From contig JAHBZE010000002.1 of NCBI GenBank assembly GCA_019635585.1, positions 62,001 through 126,000 of the forward strand: a stretch of 64,000 bases of DNA, in the 5' to 3' direction. The position numbers were made by a program, and so were the translations under genes. The notes beneath the pieces are model-generated. The model had not been told where the DNA came from and made no database searches. It saw only the letters and a program-made list of their open reading frames with translations. The stretch is from Xanthobacteraceae bacterium (lineage in GTDB: Bacteria > Pseudomonadota > Alphaproteobacteria > Rhizobiales > Xanthobacteraceae). Of this stretch, positions 1 through 9,212 are shown piece by piece. The first letter of the stretch is position 1. Every line of letters starts with the position of its first letter.

Positions 1-630
1 ATTCCTGAAAGTATCCATCAACGACCGCAATTCGGACCGCCGGCTTCCGGGCATTACAATCAGAAGCGGCGGCTTTTCCTCGCGGCGTTTGCGCTCTGCT
101 TCGCTCGGCCGCATCTGCGGCACTTCTTCCAGCACCGGATGGCCGACATAGGTGCATGGCGGCCCGCCGAGCTTCCGGTGCACTTCCGGCTCGAACGGAA
201 ACAGTGCAAGGGTATGATCGAAATAGGGCCGCATCGCCTTCGCGCGGCCCGAGCGCCACACCCAGACCTGCGGCGCGACGTATTTGATGATCGGAATATC
301 TGGCCGCGCGCGGCGCACACGCTGCGCGACGCGCAAGCTCAGACCAAAACTGTCGATCAGGATGATCGCCGCCGGCGGTGTTGCGATGATGGCGTCCGCG
401 ATCTCGCGAATCCGCGCACGCAACCGCCGCAAACTCTTGAATACATCGGCGAAGCCGAACACCGAAAGCTCGCTCATGGGAAAGAGGCTCGTCAGCCCCT
501 GTCCCTGCATGGCGTCTCCACCGATTCCGCGAAACGTGACTGTATCGTCTTTGCGCTTCAACGCAGCCATCAGACTCGCGCCAAGCCGGTCGCCGGAGGC
601 TTCCGCCGCAACGAGAAAAATCTCGTTCAC
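1..630 (-). CDS. lpxB: Lipid-A-disaccharide synthase LpxB, C-terminal part cut off by the window edge
   Basis: Glycosyltransferase (GT19) that joins UDP-2,3-diacylglucosamine and lipid X into the lipid A disaccharide at the inner membrane. I translated it from a GTG at 630-628, giving 210 in-frame codons to the window start. The N-terminus carries the family signature A-E-A-S-G-D-R-L-G-A at residues 9-18, followed by a Rossmann-like repeat and a conserved P-Q-V-W-x-W segment. The GTG overlaps the lpxI stop (GTGA), so the two are translationally coupled. Only about the N-terminal half is present, so the donor-binding domain cannot be judged. Confidence 0.9.
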   Translation of the reverse strand, partial: MNEIFLVAAEASGDRLGASLMAALKRKDDTVTFRGIGGDAMQGQGLTSLFPMSELSVFGFADVFKSLRRLRARIREIADAIIATPPAAIILIDSFGLSLRVAQRVRRARPDIPIIKYVAPQVWVWRSGRAKAMRPYFDHTLALFPFEPEVHRKLGGPPCTYVGHPVLEEVPQMRPSEAERKRREEKPPLLIVMPGSRRSELRSLMDTFRN

Positions 631-1523
631 GGCGAAACCCGCGTCGCTGGCGGCAGTGCCACGACGAACAGGCCCTGCTTGTCGGCTTCTTCGACGAATT
701 GCTGCGCATCGACCACGATCGCGCCTTGCGCCTCGATTGCGATGCCGGAAAGACCGGCCGCCTTTGCCTGCAGGATCGTATCGATCCCGACCGCGGGAAG
801 ATCGACCCGGCGGTCCTGCGAGGGCTTCGGCACCTTGACCAGAACGCCGTCGCGAGCCGCGAGTTTCAACCGGCCGCTCCTGCGCATCTCAGCCACACGA
901 ACGAGAAGACCTTCCGTGCCTTCGGCACCTTCGATCGCAATAACGCGCTCGCCCGCGATCACGACCGCCTGTCCGACGTCAAAGCTGTCGATCGCCCGCA
1001 AAAGCGACAGACCCGTCTCGATATCAGTCTGCTCGCGCGGACTCGGCTTCAGGTTGGTTACCAGTCCTTCCGGGATCAGAATATCCGGCGCAACTTCATG
1101 CGCGCCGCGCAGCGTGTAGCCGTGCTCCTCGAAAATCTTTGCGGCACCGGAGAGAAGCCGGTCGTCGCCACCGAGGAAGAGTTTCGTAATCCGCGGCACG
1201 AGCAGCAGCGAGCGCCAGTCGAGTCCGATTTGCGACACGCGCGGCCGCACCACGCTTCCAATAAAGACGATTTCGTTCAGACCGTGCCGCTTGCGCGCGG
1301 CAACGTACTTTGCAAGCGATCCGAGCTTGACCCATTCGTGCGGATAGCGTTCTAGCGCGGCGTCGGCATACCCCCGAAGCAGAAAGAGAAAAACCGGGCG
1401 GCCTTGTTTGTTGACAGCTTCTGCAACCGCCGCCGGAAACGCCCCACCGCCGCAGATGATAGCAACGGGAGACTTATCCGCGTCCGTCCGCGGCGCGCTT
1501 TCATATGCGCCGGCGGAAGACAA
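627..1523 (-). CDS. lpxI: UDP-2,3-diacylglucosamine pyrophosphatase LpxI (DUF1009 family)
   Basis: Hydrolyses UDP-2,3-diacylglucosamine to lipid X, the step before LpxB. Alphaproteobacteria use LpxI where Enterobacteria use the unrelated LpxH. The 298 residues show the N-terminal glycine loop C-G-G-G-A-F-P near residue 25 and the C-terminal V-G-I-D-T block with Asp248, matching the region of the reported catalytic Asp of Caulobacter LpxI. The best start is a TTG at 1523, two bases after the lpxA stop; I see no in-frame ATG nearby. It sits between lpxA and lpxB as expected for lipid A synthesis. Confidence 0.92.
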   Translation of the reverse strand: MSSAGAYESAPRTDADKSPVAIICGGGAFPAAVAEAVNKQGRPVFLFLLRGYADAALERYPHEWVKLGSLAKYVAARKRHGLNEIVFIGSVVRPRVSQIGLDWRSLLLVPRITKLFLGGDDRLLSGAAKIFEEHGYTLRGAHEVAPDILIPEGLVTNLKPSPREQTDIETGLSLLRAIDSFDVGQAVVIAGERVIAIEGAEGTEGLLVRVAEMRRSGRLKLAARDGVLVKVPKPSQDRRVDLPAVGIDTILQAKAAGLSGIAIEAQGAIVVDAQQFVEEADKQGLFVVALPPATRVSP

Positions 1524-1525
1524 TT

Positions 1526-2326
1526 TCAGTCGCCCTCGTGCTGGTTGCGCGCGGTGGTGATGCGGCGTTTGCCCGCGCCACGGATGAAGGTCACTATTTT
1601 CTGGACCGCTTCCTCGTCCGCGAATTGCTTCGCCACCGACTCCACCCGGTCCGCAAGCGAACCTTCGCCGAGAAAGACTTCGCGATAGGCCGCGCGCAGC
1701 TTATGAATCGTATCGCGGCTGTACCCGCGCCGCTTCAACCCGATCAGATTTAGACCGCCGAGCTGGCCGGTGCCGTCGGTCATGCCGAATGGAATGACGT
1801 CATGGCGCACAGCACAGACGCCGCCAAGCATCGCTTGTTCGCCGACCCGCGTGTTCTGATGAACCGCCGCGAAGCCGCCGAGAAACGTGAAATCGCCGAT
1901 TTCCGCATGCCCGCCGAGCGTGGCGCAATTCGCAAAAATCACGTTGTTGCCGACAATGCAGTCGTGTCCGACATGCGCGCCCGTCATCAGCATACAGTTA
2001 TCGCCGACGCGCGTTTCCATCCGCCCACCCGCGGTGCCGGTGTTCATCGTCACACCTTCGCGGATGTCACAGTTCCTGCCCACAATCAGCTTCGATTTCT
2101 CGCCCTTGTAGTGAACTGATTGCGGCGGACTTCCGAGCGAGGCGAAGGGTTGAATTTTCGCGCCGGCGCCGATTTCAGTTACGCCTTGAATCGTAATGTG
2201 CGCGACGAGATGGCTGCCGTCGCCAATAGTGACGTCCGGGCCGATGATGCAGTACGGACCGACGAATACATCGGCGCCGAGCTTGGCACCGTCCGCGACC
2301 TTGGCCGTAGGATCGATCTTCGCCAC
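1526..2326 (-). CDS. lpxA: Acyl-ACP--UDP-N-acetylglucosamine O-acyltransferase LpxA
   Basis: Catalyses the first committed step of lipid A synthesis, transferring a 3-hydroxyacyl chain from ACP to UDP-GlcNAc in the cytosol. The 266-residue protein is a left-handed beta-helix of hexapeptide repeats (I-G-x-x-x-x type) over residues 1-190, with an H-V-G-H-D-C stretch around the expected catalytic histidine and the family signature G-L-N-L-I-G-L-K-R-R before a helical C-terminus. Length matches the family. The start is GTG at 2326, six bases beyond the fabZ stop, so coupling to fabZ is likely. Confidence 0.97.
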   Translation of the reverse strand: MAKIDPTAKVADGAKLGADVFVGPYCIIGPDVTIGDGSHLVAHITIQGVTEIGAGAKIQPFASLGSPPQSVHYKGEKSKLIVGRNCDIREGVTMNTGTAGGRMETRVGDNCMLMTGAHVGHDCIVGNNVIFANCATLGGHAEIGDFTFLGGFAAVHQNTRVGEQAMLGGVCAVRHDVIPFGMTDGTGQLGGLNLIGLKRRGYSRDTIHKLRAAYREVFLGEGSLADRVESVAKQFADEEAVQKIVTFIRGAGKRRITTARNQHEGD

Positions 2327-2332
2327 GGCCGC

Positions 2333-2791
2333 TCAGTCTTCTACGATCATCGCGCCGACTTCGGCTTCGCAGACGGTCGTGCCGCGGACCTTCACTTCGC
2401 CCTTGAACCACCACATGGTGCGACGCTGCTGGATCTTCTTCATGTGATATTCGACGGTGTCGCCGGGCAGCACGGGCTTGCGGAACTTTGCCTTGTCGAC
2501 GGTGAGAAAAAACACGTTCGGCGGATTGCCCTCATGGCCTGCGTGCCGCGAGCAGATCGCGCCCGCTGTCTGCGCCATGCCTTCGATCAGCAGCACGCCC
2601 GGCATCACCGGCCGCTCGGGAAAATGGCCGGGAAAGAACGGCTCGTTGAAGGTGACGTTCTTGATACCGATGCAGGACTCGTCGGCATTGACTTCGATGA
2701 TCCGGTCCACGAGCAGAAACGGATAGCGGTGCGGCAGAAGTTTGAGGAGCTCCGCCGGCTCGATGACGTTCGATTTCTTTTCCGCGCTCAT
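2333..2791 (-). CDS. fabZ: 3-hydroxyacyl-[ACP] dehydratase FabZ
   Basis: Hotdog-fold dehydratase that converts 3-hydroxyacyl-ACP to trans-2-enoyl-ACP in fatty acid elongation and competes with LpxA/LpxD for hydroxyacyl-ACP. The 152-residue protein has the [10 protein letters not shown] motif (18-27) and the catalytic pair His56 (P-G-H-F-P) and Glu70 (L-I-E-G-M-A-Q). The ATG start at 2791 is 8 bases after the lpxD stop. Placement between lpxD and lpxA is the usual alphaproteobacterial and enterobacterial arrangement and balances membrane phospholipid against lipid A supply. Confidence 0.97.
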   Translation of the reverse strand: MSAEKKSNVIEPAELLKLLPHRYPFLLVDRIIEVNADESCIGIKNVTFNEPFFPGHFPERPVMPGVLLIEGMAQTAGAICSRHAGHEGNPPNVFFLTVDKAKFRKPVLPGDTVEYHMKKIQQRRTMWWFKGEVKVRGTTVCEAEVGAMIVED

Positions 2792-2799
2792 GGTTTGTC

Positions 2800-3855
2800 T
2801 CAGTTGTTTTTGTCGCCGGCGTCCTTACCACCTTTTCCGGCGAGACGCTGCAAGGCGACCTGCTCGCGGAAAAATTCGCGCAACGGCTTGGCCGGAGCGC
2901 CACCCCAGCGCTCACCCGCCGGAACGTCGTGCATGACGCCCGAAAGCGCAATCAGTTGCGCGCGGTCGCCGATCGTCCGGTGATCCGCGATCCCGACCTT
3001 GCCGCCGAGCATCACCCCGTCGCCAAGTGTGACACTTCCCGAAAGGCCTACATGGCCTGCGATGATGCAATGACGGCCGATCGACACATTATGCGCGACC
3101 TGCACGAGGTTATCGATCTTCGTGCCCTCGCCGATCGTGGTGTCGCGTCCGCCGCCGCGATCGACCGTGGTGCCGGCGCCGATCTCCACATCGTCCTGAA
3201 TGACGACACGGCCGAGTTGCGGAACTTTCAGATGTTTCTTGCCCGGGATGTAACCGAAGCCGTCTTGCCCGATGCGAACGCCGGCGTGGATGATGACCCG
3301 GTCGCCGATCAGCGCGTGCGTGATGCTGGCGCCTGGACCGATGCTGCAATCGCGGCCGATGCGGACATTCGATCCGATAACGACGTTGGCGCATACGACC
3401 GTGCCTGCGCCGATCTCGGCGTCCGGACCGATGACGGCGCCCGGATCGACGACAACGCCGTCTTCAAGCCGCGCTTCCTCATGCACGGAAGCTTCCGGGT
3501 CGACGCCGCGCGTGCCGACGACGGAAAGCGGCCTGAGGTCCTCGGGAAACAGCGCCCGCGCGGCTTTCACGAAGGCCGCATAGGGCTTGTCGACGATCAA
3601 CCGAACGATATGCGCCGGAACGGTCTCGGCGAGTTTTGCCGAGACAAAGCAGGCTGCCGCGTCGGACGACGAAAGCGCCGCTGCATAGGCCGCGTCCTCG
3701 TAGAATGTGAGATCTTCCGGGCCCGCGATATCAAGCGGCTTCGCGCCGGTCACGACAGCACCGGCGCTCGCTTCCGGCACGTCGGCGCCGGTCAGCTCGC
3801 CGATGGCGGCAAGCGCGAGCGGTCCGCGTGAGCGAAAGAATATCGGGTCGGCCAT
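2800..3855 (-). CDS. lpxD: UDP-3-O-(3-hydroxyacyl)glucosamine N-acyltransferase LpxD
   Basis: Third lipid A enzyme, N-acylating UDP-3-O-acylglucosamine from hydroxyacyl-ACP. The 351 residues comprise an N-terminal LpxD-specific domain (about 1-100, starting M-A-D-P-I-F-F) and a hexapeptide-repeat left-handed helix (about 105-320) with the [13 protein letters not shown] signature and the V-Q-V-A-H-N-V-x-I-G-x-H block that supplies the catalytic histidine. It ends in a basic C-terminal helix. It lies 44 bases downstream of bamA and 8 bases before fabZ, in one transcription unit. Confidence 0.97.
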   Translation of the reverse strand: MADPIFFRSRGPLALAAIGELTGADVPEASAGAVVTGAKPLDIAGPEDLTFYEDAAYAAALSSSDAAACFVSAKLAETVPAHIVRLIVDKPYAAFVKAARALFPEDLRPLSVVGTRGVDPEASVHEEARLEDGVVVDPGAVIGPDAEIGAGTVVCANVVIGSNVRIGRDCSIGPGASITHALIGDRVIIHAGVRIGQDGFGYIPGKKHLKVPQLGRVVIQDDVEIGAGTTVDRGGGRDTTIGEGTKIDNLVQVAHNVSIGRHCIIAGHVGLSGSVTLGDGVMLGGKVGIADHRTIGDRAQLIALSGVMHDVPAGERWGGAPAKPLREFFREQVALQRLAGKGGKDAGDKNN

Positions 3856-3899
3856 ACGAAAACCGTCGACTCCCGTCCGGCAAAACCGAAATCAGGCAA

Positions 3900-6284
3900 T
3901 CAGAACTTGGCGCCGCCGCCGAAGCGGAAGAACTGCGTCCGGTCGCGGTCGTCCTTCAAAACCGGCACCGCGAAATCGAAGCGCAACGGTCCGAATGGCG
4001 ACGACCAGATCAAGCTGACACCAACCGACGCCCGGATCTTGTCGGCGTCATAAAGACAGACGTTCGTCGCGCAAGGAGCGCCACCGAGGCCGTTCAGGTT
4101 GGCCGGATTCACATTGCCTTCGTAATTCCACAACTGGCCGACGTCGGCGAACAGCGCGCTCTTGACGCCGATCTCCTTCGGCATGAACGCCAGCGGGAAC
4201 TGCAACTCGGCAGTCGCGGCCCAATAACTCGTGCCGCCCAGCGTGTTCGCATTCGAATAAAGACCGCTCGTAATATCCATCGGGCCGAAGCCCTGGGTCG
4301 CGAAGCCGCGCACCAGCGTATGCGAATTGTTGAAGTGGTCGGAGAAGCGCAACGTGTCGCCGCCCCACGCGAAGATATGACCGCCGGTTGCGCGCACCAT
4401 GCCGACGAAATCGCCGGTGATCGGGCGGTAGTAGCGCGCCTCAGCCGTCGTCTTCACATATTTCACGTCGCCGCCGAGACCCGCGATATCCTGCGAGAGG
4501 CTCGCGTAGAAGCCGGTGGTCGGCTCCTTGTTGTTGTCGAGCGAATTGTAGGTCAGCGTGTAGCCCACCGACGAGGTGAGATACGGCGTAAAGATCGAGG
4601 CGAGAATTGCGTTCGACACGACATAGGTCGTGCTGCCGGCGACGATCTCGCGCTGGAACGCGCTGTAGCGAACCTGCAAGGTGAGTTCTTCGTTGAGCCG
4701 CGCAGCCGCGCGCAACGTGCCGCCGACCGTGTCGATGCCGTAAGCGACGAATTCCGACGGCTGGGTCGATTTGTAGAAGAGATCGAAGCCCGCGGCGAGC
4801 CGATAGTCCATGAAATAGGGCTCGGTGAACGAGAACTCGATGCCCTTCACGCGTTCGCCGTATTGCAACGCCGTGCGCACATACTGGCCGCGGCCGAGGA
4901 AGTTGCGCTCGCCGATGGTCAACTCGCCGATGATGCCGTCCGCGGTCGAATAACCCGCGGCAACCGAGAATTCACCGGTCAGTTGTTCTTCGACATCCAC
5001 GTTGAGGATGACGCGATCCGGCGCGGAGCCCGGTTCGTTGGTGATCTTTACGGTCTTGAAGTAGCCGAGGTTTTTCAGGCGGCGCTCGGCGCGATCGACC
5101 ATAACGCGGTTATAGGGATCGCCTTCGACAATATCGAACTCGCGGCGAATGACGTATTCGCGCGTGCGCGTGTTCGAACGGATATTGATGCGCTCGATGT
5201 AAACACGCGCGCCTTCGTCGATCACGTAAGTGACATTGATGAGCCGGCCGCGGAAGTCGCGGTCGCCGCGCGGGCGCACCTGCGCGAAAGCGTAGCCGCG
5301 ATTGGCAAGTTCGACGGTCATGAGCTCGACCGTCTTCTCGACCTGCTCTGCGTTATAGACTTCGCCCGAACGGCCGCGGATCAGCGCGCGGGCCGACGCC
5401 GGATCGAGGTCGCGCACGTTCGAGACCACATCGACGTTGCCGAAGCGGTACTGCACGCCTTCGTCGACGACGAAGTTGAGGACGAAGCCGTTGTTCTTCC
5501 GGTCGAGATCGACCGTCGCCGAGAGAATGCGGAAGTCGGCATAGCCGTTCTTGAGATAGAAACGGCGCAGCAACTCCTGATCCGCGTTGACGCGATCCGG
5601 ATCGTAAACGTCGCTGTTACGCAGCCAGCTGAGCCAGTTCGTCTGCGTCGTGTTGATCACGTCGCGCAGACGGGAACTCGAAAATACATTGTTGCCGGTG
5701 AAGTTGATCGACTTGATCGTCGTCTTGTCGCCTTCCTTGATCTGGAAGATCAGATCGACGCGATTGCTCGCGCGGTCGATGATCTGCGGCTCGACCGTCA
5801 CGTCATAACGGCCGCTGCGGCGATAGACTTCGATGATGCGCTGTACGTCGGCCTGCACCGTCGCACGCGAAAGCGCGCCGCGCGCCTTGGACTGCACTTC
5901 GGCGACCAGCACTTCGTCCTTGACGCGCCGATTTCCCTCGAACGCGACGCGATTGATGATCTGCGCTTCGCGCACGGTCACGACCAGGCGCGAGCCGCGC
6001 ATCTGGATGTTGACGTCCTCGAACAGGCCGATTGCGAACAGTGCGCGCAGCGCATCGTCGATGCGTTGCGCGTCGGCGCGTTCACCCGGACGGATTTTCA
6101 CATAGCTGCGGATGGTATCTGCATCGACGCGCTGGTTGCCGACGACATCGACGGCCGTAACCGTCTGTGCCTGCGCGGCTGTCGAAGTCGCGATTGATCC
6201 TGCTGCGATGCCGCAAACGAGGGTCACGGCCAGCACCAAGGCTGCGCCGAACTTACGAATGACCCTTACCCCACCGAAATTCAT
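3900..6284 (-). CDS. bamA: Outer membrane protein assembly factor BamA
   Basis: Central subunit of the BAM complex, which folds beta-barrel proteins into the outer membrane. The 794-residue protein has a signal peptide (about residues 1-39, ending T-A-A-Q-A), POTRA repeats over roughly 40-390 (first one T-V-T-A-V-D-V-V-G-N-Q-R-V) and a C-terminal Omp85 barrel ending in phenylalanine (F-G-G-G-A-K-F), the usual barrel signal. I prefer the ATG at 6284 over the upstream TTG at 6293, because a GGAA lies about ten bases before the ATG. It lies between rseP and lpxD, as in many Proteobacteria. Confidence 0.97.
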   Translation of the reverse strand: MNFGGVRVIRKFGAALVLAVTLVCGIAAGSIATSTAAQAQTVTAVDVVGNQRVDADTIRSYVKIRPGERADAQRIDDALRALFAIGLFEDVNIQMRGSRLVVTVREAQIINRVAFEGNRRVKDEVLVAEVQSKARGALSRATVQADVQRIIEVYRRSGRYDVTVEPQIIDRASNRVDLIFQIKEGDKTTIKSINFTGNNVFSSSRLRDVINTTQTNWLSWLRNSDVYDPDRVNADQELLRRFYLKNGYADFRILSATVDLDRKNNGFVLNFVVDEGVQYRFGNVDVVSNVRDLDPASARALIRGRSGEVYNAEQVEKTVELMTVELANRGYAFAQVRPRGDRDFRGRLINVTYVIDEGARVYIERINIRSNTRTREYVIRREFDIVEGDPYNRVMVDRAERRLKNLGYFKTVKITNEPGSAPDRVILNVDVEEQLTGEFSVAAGYSTADGIIGELTIGERNFLGRGQYVRTALQYGERVKGIEFSFTEPYFMDYRLAAGFDLFYKSTQPSEFVAYGIDTVGGTLRAAARLNEELTLQVRYSAFQREIVAGSTTYVVSNAILASIFTPYLTSSVGYTLTYNSLDNNKEPTTGFYASLSQDIAGLGGDVKYVKTTAEARYYRPITGDFVGMVRATGGHIFAWGGDTLRFSDHFNNSHTLVRGFATQGFGPMDITSGLYSNANTLGGTSYWAATAELQFPLAFMPKEIGVKSALFADVGQLWNYEGNVNPANLNGLGGAPCATNVCLYDADKIRASVGVSLIWSSPFGPLRFDFAVPVLKDDRDRTQFFRFGGGAKF

Positions 6285-6329
6285 TGACCGCAAATTCCAA
6301 AAAGCGATCTGGACAAGACCGCTCCCCCA

Positions 6330-6351
6330 TCCACTTGGGAACCCAAGTGGA
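6330..6351. repeat. 22-bp inverted repeat in the bamA leader
   Basis: Arms TCCACTTGGG and CCCAAGTGGA flank a two-base centre, giving perfect dyad symmetry. It lies about 46-67 bases upstream of the bamA ATG. It could be an operator or, as RNA, a leader hairpin; there is no U-tract, so it is not a classical terminator. Confidence 0.6.
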
Positions 6352-6372
6352 ATCGTCTTTCACTCGCGTCAG

Positions 6373-6400
6373 GTTTTACAGACTTTCCAGTGGCTTGCAA
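6373..6400 (-). promoter_or_regulatory. Candidate sigma-70 promoter for bamA
   Basis: On the minus strand TTGCAA (6395-6400) and TAAAAC (6373-6378) are separated by 16 bases. This would start transcription near 6366, just upstream of the palindrome. The match is moderate and untested. Confidence 0.3.
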
Positions 6401-6595
6401 ACGAAGCGGGCAGTTATTGCCGAGGTTTCCCGGGCCCCGTTGCCGATAGGCCACGCGACCCATTGCCCCGCCAAAACACACACGCCGGCACCCCCGAAAC
6501 GTCCCCTTACGCGACCCGCAAAGACCCCATCACGGCAGCGCAAATATGGCGGCCAGGCCGTTACCGGGCCATTACCGGCGGGAACTTTAGCGGTA

Positions 6596-8005
6596 TCAGG
6601 ATGCCTGCGCGCGCAGGAAAAGCTGGAAAATATCGTTCCAGGTGGCCACGATCATCAGGAGCATCACGAAGGCCAGCCCGATGCGGAAGCCGTATTCCTG
6701 CGCCCGCTCGCTGAGCGGACGGCCCCGGATGGCCTCGATGAGGTAGAACAGAAGGTGTCCGCCATCGAGCAGCGGCACCGGGAAGAGGTTCAGCAGGCCG
6801 ATGCTGACCGACAGCACCGCCGTCAGCCGCAGGAGGTCATGGAAGCTCTGGGAGGCCACCTCGCCTGCGACCTGACCGATACGGATCGGGCCGCCGAGCT
6901 GATCGATGGATTCCTTGCCCACGATGATACCGCCGATATAGGCCATGGTCCGCTCGATCACGAACCAGGTCTCGGAAAAGCCCATCCCGACCGACTCGAC
7001 GAAGCCGTAGTGCTTGCGGATTACGTCCTCGGGCTTCGACGGATTTTCGATACCGAGGACGCCGAGTTTCGCGTTATTCGGATGCGGCTTCGGCGTTGCG
7101 TAAAGCGTGAGCCGCTGATTGCCGCGCTGAACGCCGATCGCGAGTTTCTTGCCGAGCGCAGGCGCAATGATACGCGGCAGATCGTCGAATGCCTCGACCG
7201 GCTTACCCTCGACCGAAAGGATCAGATCTCCGGGCTGAATTCCGGCTTCCATCGCAGCACTATTCGCCCGCACGGATTTCACGCGCGCCGGCCAGCGCGA
7301 CACGCCGATATCGCCGATCCGATGAACCGCGCCGATATTGTCCTTGATCTCGCGCAGCGTCGGCGTGACGGTGAGCGCCACGTCCTTGCCGTTACGCTCG
7401 ACGACGAAGGCGAGCTTCTCGCCGGTCGACAGGCTCGCGATACGAATTACATCCTCGTAGCCTTCGATCCGCGTGCCGTTGATGCTGACGACGCGATCAC
7501 CCGGCAGCAACCCCGCGCTCTGCGCCGGGCTGTTCGCCCGCACGACCTCCAGCACCGGAGTCGTCAAGTTGCGGCCAAAGCCGTAGAGCACGCCGCCGAA
7601 AATCACGACGGCGAGAATGAAATTCGCAATCGGACCCGCGGCGACGATCGCAGCGCGGTTCCGCACCGGCTGATGAAAGAACGAAATCTTTTTCTCCGCC
7701 GCGCTCATCTTTTCGAGTTTCTGCAAATCCGGCGTGCTCGCAGCGGAATCGTCTCCGTGGAAGCGCACATAGCCGCCGAGCGGAATCGCGGCGAGACGCC
7801 AGCGCGTTCCGTGCTTGTCGTTGAAGCCGAAAAGTTCCGGCCCGAAACCGACCGAGAACGCGTCGATCTTCACGCCGCAACGGCGCGCGACCCAGAAATG
7901 CCCAAGCTCGTGGAAAAAGACGACGACGGTGAGCACGAACAGAAACGGAAGGACGTAGCCAAGGATCCAGCCGCCCTTGGCGCCCAACAAACTCAACAGT
8001 TCCAT
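6596..8005 (-). CDS. rseP: Site-2 intramembrane metalloprotease RseP (M50 family)
   Basis: Cleaves membrane-bound anti-sigma factors after a site-1 cut during envelope stress and also removes signal peptide remnants. The 469-residue protein carries the zinc motif H-E-L-G-H at residues 32-36 in the first membrane segment, two PDZ domains (about 150-230 and 245-325, both with N-S-A/P-A-x-x-A-G and L-x-P-G-D-type cores), and the C-terminal metal-ligand segment N-L-F-P-V-P-L-L-D-G-G-H. ATG start at 8005. It stands between dxr and bamA, the classical order. Confidence 0.96.
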   Translation of the reverse strand: MELLSLLGAKGGWILGYVLPFLFVLTVVVFFHELGHFWVARRCGVKIDAFSVGFGPELFGFNDKHGTRWRLAAIPLGGYVRFHGDDSAASTPDLQKLEKMSAAEKKISFFHQPVRNRAAIVAAGPIANFILAVVIFGGVLYGFGRNLTTPVLEVVRANSPAQSAGLLPGDRVVSINGTRIEGYEDVIRIASLSTGEKLAFVVERNGKDVALTVTPTLREIKDNIGAVHRIGDIGVSRWPARVKSVRANSAAMEAGIQPGDLILSVEGKPVEAFDDLPRIIAPALGKKLAIGVQRGNQRLTLYATPKPHPNNAKLGVLGIENPSKPEDVIRKHYGFVESVGMGFSETWFVIERTMAYIGGIIVGKESIDQLGGPIRIGQVAGEVASQSFHDLLRLTAVLSVSIGLLNLFPVPLLDGGHLLFYLIEAIRGRPLSERAQEYGFRIGLAFVMLLMIVATWNDIFQLFLRAQAS

Positions 8006-8036
8006 TTCGTGCCGCCCTTTCTGATCTCTTACTGCG

Positions 8037-9212
8037 TTAGGATGCCTTTGCGGCGAATTGAGGCAAGAGGGTCGCGGCTAAACTTCTCGCGACATGGTCA
8101 ACGCCGAGCGCGTCGTTAACCGTGGCAACTTCCCGATAAAGCCCTTCCCTCTGGGCTTTTTCCATCACCGCGCCGGTAAGCGCCGGGATACCGGGAAACG
8201 ACAGCCGCCGCGCCCGGAAAGCATCAATCGCGACCTCGTTCGCGGCATTCAGCACGTTCGGCGCCGCGCCTCCCGCGTCGAGCGCGGCCCGCGCCAGAAA
8301 CAGCGCCGGGAACCGCTCGTGATCCGGCGCCTCGAAATGCAACGAACCGATTTTCGCAAGGTCGAGCCGGGGCGCCTGCCATTGCATCCGTTCCGGCCAG
8401 GCGAGGCAGAAGCCGATCGGTATCCGCATGTCCGGATGCGCCATCTGCGCGACCACCGAACCGTCGTGAAACTCGACCAGCGCGTGCACGACCGACTGCG
8501 GATGCACGAGCGTCTCGAGTTGATCGGGAAGCAAATCGAACAGGTAATGTGCCTCGATCAGTTCCAGGCCCTTGTTCATCAGGGTTGCGGAATCGATCGA
8601 GATTTTTGCGCCCATCGACCAGTTCGGGTGACGCACGGCTTCTTCCGGCGTGACGAGCGCGAGCCGCTCGCGGCTTAAAGTACGAAACGGACCGCCCGAC
8701 GCCGTCAGCGTCACGCGTTTCACCGCATCGCGCTTTCCGCAGGCGAGCGCCTGAAACACGGCGTTGTGCTCGGAATCGACCGGCAGCACGGTCGCCCCCG
8801 CATTCCGCGCCTCGCGCATGAACAGCGAACCCGCGGTCAGCAAACATTCCTTGTTCGCGAGCGCGATCTTACGGCCGCGCGCGAAGCCCGCGACGGTCGG
8901 GGCGAGACCCGCGGCACCAACAATCGCAGAAAGCAGAATATCGGATTGCGCACTCGCCGCCTCGATCATGCCGCTCGCGCCGCCGAGCGCTTTCGTGCGC
9001 GTGCCGGACAGTAGCGACTTCAACTCGGCGTAAGCGCTTTCGTCCGATACCGCCGCGATCTCTGCGTTGAACTCTTTCGCAAGTGCCGCAAGTTTCTTCG
9101 CGTCGCTGTTCGCGGTCAGCGCGATAATGCGGAAGCCGCCCTCGCGCACGAGATCGAGCGTGCTGGTCCCGATCGAGCCGGTCGCACCGAGAATGCTGAC
9201 GCTCGTCACCAT
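8037..9212 (-). CDS. dxr: 1-deoxy-D-xylulose-5-phosphate reductoisomerase
   Basis: Second step of the MEP isoprenoid pathway: NADPH-dependent rearrangement and reduction of DXP to 2-C-methyl-D-erythritol 4-phosphate. The 391-residue protein shows the NADPH loop G-A-T-G-S-I-G (9-15), the metal-binding block V-D-S-E-H-N-A-V-F-Q and the substrate loop S-G-G-P-F-R. Length matches the family. It overlaps the cdsA 3' end by 7 bases. With uppS nearby, the cluster feeds undecaprenyl carrier synthesis. Confidence 0.97.
   Translation of the reverse strand: MVTSVSILGATGSIGTSTLDLVREGGFRIIALTANSDAKKLAALAKEFNAEIAAVSDESAYAELKSLLSGTRTKALGGASGMIEAASAQSDILLSAIVGAAGLAPTVAGFARGRKIALANKECLLTAGSLFMREARNAGATVLPVDSEHNAVFQALACGKRDAVKRVTLTASGGPFRTLSRERLALVTPEEAVRHPNWSMGAKISIDSATLMNKGLELIEAHYLFDLLPDQLETLVHPQSVVHALVEFHDGSVVAQMAHPDMRIPIGFCLAWPERMQWQAPRLDLAKIGSLHFEAPDHERFPALFLARAALDAGGAAPNVLNAANEVAIDAFRARRLSFPGIPALTGAVMEKAQREGLYREVATVNDALGVDHVARSLAATLLPQFAAKAS

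Larger units (their letters stand above)
6285..6595 (-). other. bamA leader region without a gene, 311 bp
   Basis: No convincing coding sequence lies between the rseP stop and the bamA start. On the minus strand it holds a possible sigma-70 promoter (6373-6400) and, downstream of it in the presumed leader, a near-perfect palindrome (6330-6351). Short open frames on both strands have no ribosome-binding site or recognisable product. Confidence 0.6.

Noticed and set aside
3828-6197. 789-codon open frame on the plus strand
   Set aside because: Exactly antisense to bamA, whose barrel and POTRA motifs are unmistakable. Long antisense frames are expected from GC-rich codon bias; the translation is low in hydrophobic order and matches no family.
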